Of a stretch of DNA of 64,000 bases, positions 8,551-16,179 are shown piece after piece. The translations under genes and the position numbers were made by a program. Origin of the DNA: Breoghania corrubedonensis (GTDB lineage: Bacteria > Pseudomonadota > Alphaproteobacteria > Rhizobiales > Stappiaceae); assembly GCF_003053845.1 (NCBI RefSeq), contig NZ_QAYG01000002.1:248001-312000 (forward strand), in the 5' to 3' direction. Every line of letters begins with the position of its first letter. The first letter of the stretch is position 1. The notes beneath the pieces were generated by a model. The model saw only the letters and a program-made list of their open reading frames with translations. It was not told the DNA's origin and ran no database searches.

Positions 8551-8858
8551 CAGGATATCGTTCCTTGTCCGTTGCCCAAGGATATAGGCGCCAAGGGGGC
8601 ATGCGGACAATGGGGGATCGGGCAGGAGCACGCGACGACGGGGGTCACTCGGGGCGTTCACTGGGCGCGAACATTGCGGCGACACGTCTTGCGCGTTGGC
8701 GCGAATGGCGGGGCCGAGACCTCTCCCACCCCACCTGGCCACCCGCCCCTCAAGGGGGCAAGTGGGTGCTGGAGTTGACCGCCCCCCTGCACCCTCCCCA
8801 TTGAAGGGAGGGGGCAGGGATGCGGGTCATCGCGGGAATGACAATCGCGCGTCTGCCC
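8551..8858. other. Gap between degP and rarA with a strong inverted repeat
   Basis: 308 bp without a supported gene. Its main feature is an imperfect inverted repeat at 8785-8819 (CCCTGC-CCCTCCC paired with GGGAGGG-GCAGGG around CATTGAA), about 40 bp downstream of the degP stop. It has no U-tract on either strand, so a terminator role is uncertain. The rarA promoter should lie within 8551-8750. Confidence 0.5.
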
Positions 8859-10316
8859 CTACCCGCGCACCGCGAACCTGAGCGTACGGCCGCTTCGCGA
8901 GACCTCCACGCGCCAGATATAGGGATCGGAACCGGCAATGGAGACCAGCCCCTTCGTCGTCTTCACGTCCTCCTGGTTGACCGTGAGGATGATGTCGCCC
9001 GTCTGCAGGCCGACCCTGTCCGCCGGAGAGCCGCGCGTGACGGACTTCACGACCACGCCGCTATCCTCGCCCTGCAGCGACAGTTCCTCCGCCACCGCCG
9101 GCGAGAGATTTTCCACCGTCGCGCCGGTGAACGGCGAGCGACCGCCGATCTCGCGGGTATCGCGCGGCACGGTTTCGGGTGCGGCTTCAAGCGCGATGGA
9201 AAGCTGATGCTCGCGCCCGTCCGAGAGCACGTCGAGATCGGCGGTGCCGCCGAGCTTCTTGGTGGCGAGGCGATAGCCGAAGGCGTTGGGGTCCCCCACC
9301 TGCGTACCGTCGACGGCCAGCACCAGATCGCCCACCTTCAGCCCCGCCTTTGCGGCGGGCGAACCCTTGGAGATGCGGGTGACCAGCACGCCGCGCGGCC
9401 GATCAAGCCCCATGCCTTCCGCGATGTCGGCGGTCACGCCCTGCATCGACGCGCCAATCCACGGCCGGCGCACCTTGCCGCCATGTTTGGCCGCATCCGC
9501 GATAAGCTTCACCATGTTGACGGGGATGGCGAACCCGATGCCGTTGGACCCGCCCGAGCGCGAATAGATCGCGGAATTGATGCCCACCAGATGACCCGAC
9601 ATGTCGACCAGCGCGCCGCCGGAATTGCCCGGGTTGATGGAGGCGTCGGTCTGGATGAAGAACTGGTAGTCGGACACGCCCACATGGGTGCGCGCAACGG
9701 CGGAGACGATGCCCTGCGTCACCGTCTGGCCGACGCCGAAGGGATTGCCGATGGCCAGCACGATATCGCCGACCTCGAGCTTATCGCTGTCGCCGAAGGC
9801 GAGGTGCGGGAAGTTGCCGGTCCCGTCCTTGATCTTGAGAACGGCGAGATCGGTGCGCTCGTCATCGAGCACGATGTCGCAATCGAACTCGCGCCGGTCG
9901 GACAGCGCCACGCGCACCTCGTCGGCATCCTTGATGACGTGGTGATTGGTGATGATGATGCCGTCGGCGGAGATGATCACGCCGGAACCGAGCGAACGCT
10001 CCACCCGCTGGCGCGGCGCGCCGAAGCCGCCCTGATCACCGAAGAAGCGGCGGAAGAACGGATCGTTGAAGAACGGCGAGACCTGGCGCTGGGACACGAC
10101 GCGGCGCGCATAGACATTGACCACCGCCGGCGCGGCTTCCTTCACGATCGGCGCGAAGGAGAGCTTGATCTGCGTGGCGGACTGGGGAACCGCGGACTGG
10201 GGAACCGCGCTCTCGGCATGGGCGGGAAGCGAGAATGGCGCGAGAACGGCAAGGGAAAGGATGAGGGAAAAGGCGGCGCTCACGCGCCGAAGCGTTCGTG
10301 TCGTGGCTTTCGGCAT
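8859..10316 (-). CDS. degP: DegP/DegQ-type periplasmic serine protease with two PDZ domains
   Basis: 485 residues. A signal peptide ends near PAHA/ES (residue 34). The trypsin-like domain has the complete triad: H126 in TNHHVIKDAD, D156 in RTDLAVLKI and S232 in NPGNSGGAL. The LA-loop region is rich in Phe (FFNDPFFRRFFGDQGG). Two PDZ domains follow (about residues 280-370 and 390-480), with GLDRPRGVLVTRI and SPADRVGLQTGDIIL. It degrades or refolds misfolded envelope proteins. A 15-bp tandem duplication just after the signal peptide gives SAVPQSAVPQ. DegP, DegQ and DegS-like types cannot be separated by eye, but two PDZ domains rule out DegS. Confidence 0.93.
   Translation of the reverse strand: MPKATTRTLRRVSAAFSLILSLAVLAPFSLPAHAESAVPQSAVPQSATQIKLSFAPIVKEAAPAVVNVYARRVVSQRQVSPFFNDPFFRRFFGDQGGFGAPRQRVERSLGSGVIISADGIIITNHHVIKDADEVRVALSDRREFDCDIVLDDERTDLAVLKIKDGTGNFPHLAFGDSDKLEVGDIVLAIGNPFGVGQTVTQGIVSAVARTHVGVSDYQFFIQTDASINPGNSGGALVDMSGHLVGINSAIYSRSGGSNGIGFAIPVNMVKLIADAAKHGGKVRRPWIGASMQGVTADIAEGMGLDRPRGVLVTRISKGSPAAKAGLKVGDLVLAVDGTQVGDPNAFGYRLATKKLGGTADLDVLSDGREHQLSIALEAAPETVPRDTREIGGRSPFTGATVENLSPAVAEELSLQGEDSGVVVKSVTRGSPADRVGLQTGDIILTVNQEDVKTTKGLVSIAGSDPYIWRVEVSRSGRTLRFAVRG
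10180..10209. repeat. 15-bp perfect tandem duplication inside degP
   Basis: GACTGGGGAACCGCG occurs at 10180-10194 and 10195-10209. It keeps the frame and duplicates five residues of the linker after the signal peptide. Confidence 0.85.
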
Positions 10317-10776
10317 TGTCGATGATCCCGATTGTCTCGTTCCGCGCCCACGAAACCGGGGCGCTGGTCTTCAGATTATGTCAGGCCAACGATATGCGAT
10401 GAAAATGCGGCAGGGTATGGCTGAGGCGGAATGTGAAGGAAATTTAAGGTTCAAGGGAGATGAGGGAGGGTTCTTCAGCGGTGCCTCGCCCACTCTCTCC
10501 AGTGTCATCCCGGACGAGATGCGGTGCAAAGTACCGCTTCGCAGTTCCTGCGTCTTCCCTTGGCGCATGCTGCTCGATATCCCGGTTCTGCGCAGGAATC
10601 ACAGGTGAGGATGGGCGGACGATTGCGCGCCATCGCCTTGTTTTCGAGTGAGGTCCAGCGCCCGCCCCGTCCCGACTTTAGAGGAAGTGGCCGTATCCGC
10701 CCCCGCTCCCATGGGAGCGGAGATAGAGAGCAGTCCCTCAGCCTGATCGTCGACCTTTCCGATCAGCCTGCCTTTC
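10317..10776. other. 460-bp gap between the EamA gene and degP
   Basis: No gene is supported; the small frames here lack ribosome-binding sites and recognisable products. It contains an 18-bp perfect palindrome (10703-10720) and, at about 10503-10560, a GTCATCCCGGACGAG-type stretch that resembles dispersed intergenic palindromic repeats of alphaproteobacteria. The degP promoter must lie at the left end of this gap. Confidence 0.45.
10703..10720. repeat. 18-bp perfect palindrome
   Basis: CCGCTCCCATGGGAGCGG has perfect dyad symmetry and no loop. It lies 57 bp downstream of the EamA stop. It could be a regulator site or a remnant of a palindromic repeat. There is no U-tract, so an intrinsic terminator is unlikely. 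Confidence 0.6.
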
Positions 10777-11727
10777 CTACACCGCCAGCCGTCGTCGCCT
10801 CGGCAAGGGGGCTGTTGTCCAGATCAGGCAGACCACGATCAGCGCGACGCCGAGCCAGCCGCGCGCGGGCAGACGCTCGCCGACGATGACGACCGCAAGC
10901 ACGGCTGCGACGACCGGCTCGAACAGCGTAATGGTGGTCGCCAGACTGGCCGAGACCCGCGAAAGCCCCTGCCCGAAGGCGATGTAGCCGAAAAACATCG
11001 GCACCAGCGCCATATAGAGCCCGACTGCAAGATTGCCGGGAGCGTCGAGAAACGGCGCACCGGTGGCGATCAGCACCGGCATCAGCAGGATGCCGCCAAC
11101 CCCGAACGTCGCCCCCATGGCGACGCGCGAGGAAAGGCCATCGTGCATCATCCGCCGCGCGGTCCAGGAGTAAAGCGCGTAGGTTCCGCCCGCCACAAGA
11201 CCGAGAAGCCCGCCGAGCGCGACATCCCTCCCCGCGACACCATTGCCCGCCGCATGCCCACCCTCGCCCAGCGAGAGCAGCGCCATGCCCGCAAGGCCGA
11301 TCGCGGCACCGACGCTCCAGCGCGGCGTCAGGCGGCTTCCCTCCAGCCGGTTCTCGATCAGCGCGGAGATGAGCGGCGCCGAGCCCAGCGAGATCACCGT
11401 GCCGATAGTCACCCCGGCAAGCCGCATGGAGGCATAGAAGGCGAGCGGATAGATCGCGACGGCGATGCCGCCGGCCAGCATGTTCGCCCGGTTGCGCCAC
11501 AGCCCGGAGCGGTGCGCACGCATGCCGGACAGGGCGAGCAGGGCCTGCAACAGCCCGCCGATACCCATCGCCGCCGCGCCGATGGCAACCGCCGGAACGC
11601 CGGGCGCGAAGGTCGCGGCGGTTCCCGTCGTTCCCCAGGCGATCGCCGCGAAGAGGCAGAAGCCGACGCCGGCGGGATCGGGTTGCGCGCCACGCACCGC
11701 CGTTCTGTGCGACGTGGGAGCCGTCAT
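10777..11727 (-). CDS. EamA/DMT-superfamily transporter
   Basis: 316 residues with about ten hydrophobic segments in two EamA repeats. The first begins GFCLFAAIAWGTTGTAATFAPG; the second contains ALVPMFFGYIAFGQGLSR and TITLFEPVVAAVLAVVIVGERL, the typical end of an EamA domain. It is a drug/metabolite exporter of unknown substrate. The ATG overlaps the stop of the TetR gene as ATGA, so the two form one operon, and the substrate is probably related to the TetR ligand. Confidence 0.88.
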   Translation of the reverse strand: MTAPTSHRTAVRGAQPDPAGVGFCLFAAIAWGTTGTAATFAPGVPAVAIGAAAMGIGGLLQALLALSGMRAHRSGLWRNRANMLAGGIAVAIYPLAFYASMRLAGVTIGTVISLGSAPLISALIENRLEGSRLTPRWSVGAAIGLAGMALLSLGEGGHAAGNGVAGRDVALGGLLGLVAGGTYALYSWTARRMMHDGLSSRVAMGATFGVGGILLMPVLIATGAPFLDAPGNLAVGLYMALVPMFFGYIAFGQGLSRVSASLATTITLFEPVVAAVLAVVIVGERLPARGWLGVALIVVCLIWTTAPLPRRRRLAV

Positions 11728-12314
11728 AGCGCGGCCAGCATGTCGGCGGCGATCTTGCGGGCGTGGCGCACCCGCGCGCCATTGCCCTCAAGCCCGGCCC
11801 GCGCCATCGCCCCTTCCACCAGAAAGGCGAGATGCTCGCAAAGCGCGGCCACCCGTTCCGGCGCATCGGGCAACAGCACCGCGAGGTGGCGCGTCAGGAT
11901 CGCATCCACCTCCTCCTTGTGGCGGCGCACCGCCGCGCGGCCCTGATCGTCAACTGTCAGTTCGGCCGCCGCATTCAACAGCCCGCAGCCGCGAAAACCC
12001 CGCTCATAGGCGAATTCGGCGTGATCCTCGTAGGCATCGAAAACGGCGAGGATCCCTTCTTTCGGGCTCCCGGTGGCTGCCTCGCGCGCGGCGTAGAAGT
12101 CCAGCCATTCGCCGTGCCGCACATCGATATAGGCGGCGACCAGCTCGGCCTTGGAGGCGAAATTGTTGTAGAGGCTCTGCTTGGCGACGCCCGCGCGATG
12201 CGTGATCGCATCGATCCCCGTGGCGGCGATACCGTCATTGTAGAAGAGCACGGCGGCCGCCTGCAGCAGCTTCTCGCGCGCGCTTCCCGCCCTGGTCTTT
12301 CCGCTTTCCCGCAT
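11724..12314 (-). CDS. TetR/AcrR-family transcriptional regulator
   Basis: 196 residues from the ATG at 12314; a TTG at 12338 in frame would add eight residues. The N-terminal helix-turn-helix reads REKLLQAAAVLFYNDG then GIDAITHRAGVAKQSLYNNFASK, a classical TetR DNA-binding domain. The C-terminal ligand domain (about residues 70-190) is not recognisable. It is co-transcribed with the EamA exporter and divergent from the GFA gene. A perfect 12-bp palindrome lies in the divergent gap and is the likely operator for autoregulation and for the GFA gene. Confidence 0.9.
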   Translation of the reverse strand: MRESGKTRAGSAREKLLQAAAVLFYNDGIAATGIDAITHRAGVAKQSLYNNFASKAELVAAYIDVRHGEWLDFYAAREAATGSPKEGILAVFDAYEDHAEFAYERGFRGCGLLNAAAELTVDDQGRAAVRRHKEEVDAILTRHLAVLLPDAPERVAALCEHLAFLVEGAMARAGLEGNGARVRHARKIAADMLAAL

Positions 12315-12439
12315 GCGGCTCGTGTTCCTTATCGCCAATCCCGTGTCCGAAGACTGTCCCGCGCGCTTCGTTGCGGACGGTGCCGGGGATGAGAGCGCCG
12401 GTCGCCGTTTCGCGGCCTCGTCGTGAGTCCTAAATTAGA

Positions 12440-12451
12440 TAGACCGGTCTA
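12440..12451. promoter_or_regulatory. Perfect palindrome TAGACCGGTCTA, likely TetR operator
   Basis: The 12-bp TAGACCGGTCTA lies between the divergent TetR gene (start 12314) and GFA gene (start 12555). TAGAC/GTCTA half-sites are typical of several TetR-family regulators of exporters and detoxification genes. Both promoters should lie around it. Confidence 0.6.
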
Positions 12452-12554
12452 CCCATTCTTTAGCGTGAACCGATGCGACTGGCAAGCGAGCGTAACGGCT
12501 GGCGCGTGGGCGCAATCGCGGTCAAGATCATCGCGACATGTCAGGGAGGAAACC

Positions 12555-12965
12555 ATGCAGAGCAAGACATACGAAGGTGGCTGCCTGTGCGGCGCGGTCC
12601 GCTTCGAGATCACCGGCAGCTTCCAGCGATTTTTCCTGTGTCACTGCGAGCGCTGCCGAAAGGGCTCCGGCTCCGCGCACGCCGCCAACCTGTTTTCCAC
12701 GATGGCGAAGATCGACTGGCTGTCGGGCGAGGACAAGGTCCGCACCTACAAGGTGCCGGACAGCCGCCACATGCGGGCCTTCTGCGCCGATTGCGGCTCT
12801 TCCCTCCCCCGCGTGCAGATGAACGGCGCTCTGCTTGTCGTGCCGGCGGGGAGCCTGGAAACCGCGATCGACATTCGCCCCGAGGCCCACATCTGCACGG
12901 CAAGCCGCGCCCAGTGGGACGACCATCTGGAAGACGTGCCGAAGATCAAGGGCATGCCCGGATAA
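12555..12965 (+). CDS. GFA-family (CENP-V/glutathione-dependent formaldehyde-activating-like) protein
   Basis: 136 residues from the ATG at 12555, preceded by AGGGAGGA; upstream in-frame sequence lacks a ribosome-binding site. Zinc ligands are visible in GGCLCGAVRFE, CHCERCRKGSGS and FCADCGSSLP. Family members are zinc proteins; the founding enzyme was reported to join formaldehyde and glutathione, but most members have no proven activity. Here the neighbours are a TetR regulator with its operator and a glutathione transferase, which fits aldehyde or electrophile defence. Confidence 0.85.
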   Translation: MQSKTYEGGCLCGAVRFEITGSFQRFFLCHCERCRKGSGSAHAANLFSTMAKIDWLSGEDKVRTYKVPDSRHMRAFCADCGSSLPRVQMNGALLVVPAGSLETAIDIRPEAHICTASRAQWDDHLEDVPKIKGMPG

Positions 12966-13118
12966 CCCACATTTTTTAGCGGATCTCCCGACCTCGTGAG
13001 CACGCAGGGCCTTGCCAAGCGACGCCACAGTTGCATTTCTACGCGGGACACGGGCGGCACGCCCGCCCGCCTGACACCCTCACCCTTCCCTTGCGAAGAC
13101 GACCGGAGCACCGCTCAC

Positions 13119-13997
13119 ATGACCGACACCTCCTCCTACACGCCCCCCAAGGTCTGGACCTGGGAGAGCGAAAGCGGCGGCAAGTTCGCGTCCATCAACC
13201 GCCCCATCGCCGGCCCGACCCACGACAAGGAGTTGCCCGTCGGAGAGCACCCCTTGCAGCTCTATTCTCTGGCCACCCCCAACGGCCAGAAGGTCACCAT
13301 CCTGCTGGAGGAGCTGCTGGCGGCCGGACACGCGGGCGCGGAATACGACGCCTGGCTGATCAGGATCGGCGATGGTGACCAGTTCGGCTCCGGCTTCGTC
13401 GACGCGAACCCCAACTCCAAGATCCCGGCACTGATGGACCACAGCGGCGACACCCCGGTCCGCGTGTTCGAATCGGGTGCGATCCTGCTCTATCTGGCGG
13501 AGAAGTTCGGCGCCTTCGTTCCCGTGAACGATGTGGCGAAGCGGGCGGAATGTCTTTCCTGGCTGTTCTGGCAGATGGGCAGCGCGCCCTATGTCGGCGG
13601 CGGTTTTGGGCATTTCTATGCCTATGCCCCGGAGAAGTACGAATACCCGATCAACCGCTTCACCATGGAAACCAAGCGTCAGCTCGACGTTCTCGACCGC
13701 CGGCTGGCGACAAGCCGGTACATCGCGGGCGATGACTACACCATCGCCGATATCGCGATCTTCCCGTGGTATGGCGGGCTGGTGAAGGGCTGGCTGTATG
13801 AGGCCGGCGAGTTCATCGACGCGGAGAGCTACAGACACGTGCTGCGCTGGGCCGATGAGATCCTGACACGCCCGGCGGTGACGCGCGGCCGCATGGTCAA
13901 CCGCACCTATGGCGATCCGGCCGGCCAGTTGCACGAGCGCCACGCGGCCTCCGACTTCGAGACGAAGACCCAGGACAAGCTGGAAGCGGCGAAGTAG
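13119..13997 (+). CDS. yghU: Glutathione S-transferase, YghU/Nu-class
   Basis: 292 residues from the ATG at 13119 (E. coli YghU is 288). The long N-terminal arm (TPPKVWTWESESGGKFASINRP) precedes the thioredoxin fold with YSLATPNGQKVTILLEELL and the glutathione-binding ESGAILLYLAEKFG. The helical domain contains YTIADIAIFPWYGG. Nu-class GSTs have disulfide-bond reductase and peroxidase activity and bind two glutathiones. It lies 153 bp after the GFA gene on the same strand and converges on the tautomerase gene. Confidence 0.92.
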   Translation: MTDTSSYTPPKVWTWESESGGKFASINRPIAGPTHDKELPVGEHPLQLYSLATPNGQKVTILLEELLAAGHAGAEYDAWLIRIGDGDQFGSGFVDANPNSKIPALMDHSGDTPVRVFESGAILLYLAEKFGAFVPVNDVAKRAECLSWLFWQMGSAPYVGGGFGHFYAYAPEKYEYPINRFTMETKRQLDVLDRRLATSRYIAGDDYTIADIAIFPWYGGLVKGWLYEAGEFIDAESYRHVLRWADEILTRPAVTRGRMVNRTYGDPAGQLHERHAASDFETKTQDKLEAAK

Positions 13998-14010
13998 TCA
14001 CGAAAGATGC

Positions 14011-14077
14011 GGCCGGCGAGCCTGTTGCGGCGCAAGGGAGGTTTGATCCCTTGCCCACCGCGCGCAGCTCGCCGGCC
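14011..14077. terminator. Nested double hairpin between convergent genes
   Basis: GGCCGGCGAGC (14011-14021) pairs perfectly with GCTCGCCGGCC (14067-14077). Inside, GCAAGGGA (14032-14039) pairs with TCCCTTGC (14047-14054). It fills the 85-bp gap between the convergent yghU and tautomerase genes and could end transcription from both sides, though there is no U-tract. Confidence 0.5.
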
Positions 14078-14082
14078 CGCGC

Positions 14083-14295
14083 TTATTCCCCTGCGCGGTA
14101 GGCATCGGGGATCGTGAAGACCTCGTCGGCGCGGGCATATCCGCCGTCCTTCACCTCCTCGATCAGCACCATCGTGTGCGCGCGGGCATCTTCGGAAAAA
14201 TACTCCACCAGCATGTCGGTCGTGCGGTGGGCGATCTCCTCCTTCTGGGCGCGCGAGAGTGCGCCTTCAGGGGTCTTGATGTTGACGAAGGGCAT
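14083..14295 (-). CDS. 4-oxalocrotonate tautomerase-like small enzyme
   Basis: 70 residues from the ATG at 14295, giving an N-terminal MPFVNIKTPEG. After Met removal Pro1 is the catalytic base of the tautomerase superfamily. The tail (ARADEVFTIPDAYRAGE) is slightly long for 4-OT but fits the small tautomerases. It probably isomerises a keto-enol substrate or is a moonlighting relative. It follows the SDR gene by 47 bp and is likely co-transcribed with it. Confidence 0.8.
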   Translation of the reverse strand: MPFVNIKTPEGALSRAQKEEIAHRTTDMLVEYFSEDARAHTMVLIEEVKDGGYARADEVFTIPDAYRAGE

Positions 14296-14342
14296 CGGGG
14301 AAACCTCTTTCTGCAAACGAGAGAAACGAAGGGCGAGACCGG

Positions 14343-15104
14343 TCAGATCACGCCGCCATTGGCACGCAGGATCTGGCCGTTGATCCAGCCCGCATCGGGG
14401 CCGGCCAGAAAAGAGACGACGCGGGCGATATCCTCCACCTCGCCGAGACGGCCGAGCGGGATCGTCCCGGCGATACGCTCGACGAGTTCGTTCGGCTTGC
14501 CATGGAGGAAGAGCTCGGTGGCGACGGGCCCCGGCGCGACCGTGTTGACGGTGATGCCGCGCGCGCCGAGTTCCTTGGCAAGCACATGCGTCAGAGCCTC
14601 CACACCGGCCTTGGTCGCGGCATAGACGCCGTAGCCGGGCTGATAGAGACCAACAACGGACGAGGAGAAGCTGACGATGCGCCCACCGTCGCAAAGCCGG
14701 CGCGCGGCCTCGCGCATGCCGCGAAAGACGCCGCCGAGATTGGTCGCCACCTGGCGTTCGAAGTCCGCGTCATCAACTTCCGCGATTGGCGCGAGCGTCA
14801 TGATGCCCGCATTGTTGACGAGAAGGTCGACCGTACCGAAGGCGCCCTCGCTCGCATCGAACAGCGCCGACATGGCGCCCGGGTCCGCCATGTCGGCCTG
14901 GACCGCGATGGCGCGCCCGCCGGCAGCCTCGATCCGGGCGACAACGTCCTCGGCCGCCTCGCGGGCATTCGCGTAATTGACGGTGACGGCGAAACCGTCG
15001 GCCGCGAGCCGGCGCGCAATGGCCGCGCCGATGCCGCGCGAGGAGCCGGTGACGATCGCGGAGCGCGCGGTGATTGAAGGGATAGTGCTACGGGTGTCGG
15101 GCAT
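14343..15104 (-). CDS. SDR-family NAD(P)-dependent oxidoreductase
   Basis: 253 residues from the ATG at 15104 (AAGGAG eight bases upstream). Classical short-chain dehydrogenase: TGSSRGIGAA is the nucleotide loop, NNAGIM follows beta4, and the active site is Ser in SFSSSVVG with YAATK (Tyr/Lys). It resembles FabG or 3-oxoacyl reductase-like enzymes, but no substrate can be assigned. It is divergent from the LysR regulator, which probably controls it, and upstream of the tautomerase gene. Confidence 0.9.
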   Translation of the reverse strand: MPDTRSTIPSITARSAIVTGSSRGIGAAIARRLAADGFAVTVNYANAREAAEDVVARIEAAGGRAIAVQADMADPGAMSALFDASEGAFGTVDLLVNNAGIMTLAPIAEVDDADFERQVATNLGGVFRGMREAARRLCDGGRIVSFSSSVVGLYQPGYGVYAATKAGVEALTHVLAKELGARGITVNTVAPGPVATELFLHGKPNELVERIAGTIPLGRLGEVEDIARVVSFLAGPDAGWINGQILRANGGVI

Positions 15105-15174
15105 GGGAACTCCTTTTCGACACCACAGATAGGCCGCCGCGCACACAAAATAATCGGGCACCACTTGCCAACAC

Positions 15175-15193
15175 TGTTCGGATCAGGCGAACA
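15175..15193. promoter_or_regulatory. Dyad TGTTCG-N7-CGAACA, probable LysR operator
   Basis: TGTTCG (15175-15180) and CGAACA (15188-15193) are perfect inverted arms separated by seven bases, with the T-N11-A core typical of LysR-type boxes. The site is nine bases before the lysR start and in the divergent gap with the SDR gene, so it fits autoregulation plus activation of SDR-tautomerase. Confidence 0.6.
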
Positions 15194-15201
15194 ATAGCGC
15201 C

Positions 15202-16095
15202 ATGGATCATCTCGACGCCCTGCGCCTGTTCGTACGCGTGGTGGAACGCGGCAGCTTCACCGCCGCGGCCGCCGACCTCGGCCTTTCCCGCTCCACCGCG
15301 ACGGAAGCGGTGCGCCGGCTGGAGACGCGGCTGGGCGCCCGCCTTCTGGAGCGCACCACACGACATGTTTCCTCCACACCGGACGGGCATGCCTTTTACG
15401 CACGCTGCGTGGCCATCCTCGCCGACATGGAGGACGCGGAAGCCGTGCTGCGCGACGCCGACCCGCGCGGACGGCTGCGCATCGATGCCTCCCCGCTGCT
15501 GACCCGCACCTTCCTGCTGCCACGACTGCCCGCCTTCACGCTGCGTTATCCCAGGCTCGACATCCAGTTCGGCCAGAGCGACCGGTTGGTCGATCTGGTG
15601 CGCGAGGGCATCGATTGCGCGATCCGCGCTGGCGAGCCGGCCGACAGCGACCTGCTGATCCGCCCGCTGGGCCGGCTCGTCGAGATCACGGTCGCAAGTC
15701 CGGCCTATCTGGACCGTTTCGGCACGCCGGCACGGCTGGACGACCTCGACGGGCACCAGGTCGTGGGCTTCCTGTCCTCGCGCACCGGCGAAGTGATGCC
15801 GCTGGAATTCACGGACGGAGAACGCGTGATCGAGGTGCAGCTCAAGGCCCGCGTCAGCGCCAACAACTCCGACACGGCCGGCGAACTGGCGCTGCTGGGC
15901 TTCGGCCTCGCCCAGGCGCCGCGCTACCGCTTCGCCGACGATATCGCCGCCGGCCGGCTGGTGGAGGTATTACCCGCTCACCGCCCCCTGCCGATGCCGC
16001 TCTCCGCGCTCTACCCGCGCGGCCGACAGTTCGCGCCGCGGCTGCGTGTCTTTCTCGACTGGGTGAGCGCCACCTTCGCGGCCTCGGGGCTGTGA
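15202..16095 (+). CDS. LysR-family transcriptional regulator
   Basis: 297 residues. The N-terminal winged helix-turn-helix contains FTAAAADLGLSRSTATEAVRRLE and RLLERTTRHVSSTPDG; the C-terminal periplasmic-binding-like effector domain spans about residues 90-290. It is of the large CrgA-like/LysR substrate-binding group. It is divergently transcribed from the SDR-tautomerase pair with a dyad in the 97-bp gap, so those genes are its probable targets. The ligand is unknown. Confidence 0.92.
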   Translation: MDHLDALRLFVRVVERGSFTAAAADLGLSRSTATEAVRRLETRLGARLLERTTRHVSSTPDGHAFYARCVAILADMEDAEAVLRDADPRGRLRIDASPLLTRTFLLPRLPAFTLRYPRLDIQFGQSDRLVDLVREGIDCAIRAGEPADSDLLIRPLGRLVEITVASPAYLDRFGTPARLDDLDGHQVVGFLSSRTGEVMPLEFTDGERVIEVQLKARVSANNSDTAGELALLGFGLAQAPRYRFADDIAAGRLVEVLPAHRPLPMPLSALYPRGRQFAPRLRVFLDWVSATFAASGL

Positions 16096-16116
16096 GCCCT
16101 GCCCCGGCCGCGTAAT

Positions 16117-16150
16117 AGAAAAAGGGCGATGCCCTTCGGCACCGCCCCTT
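16117..16150 (-). terminator. Intrinsic terminator of the chemoreceptor gene
   Basis: On the minus strand GGGCGGTGCC, loop GAAG, then GGCATCGCCC (one G-U pair) is followed by TTTTTCTATT. It lies 30 bp after the chemoreceptor stop. In the other direction it may also end lysR transcription, with a weaker U-tract. Confidence 0.75.
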
Positions 16151-16179
16151 GTTTCGTTCGTTGAGTTCCGGGAACCTGT

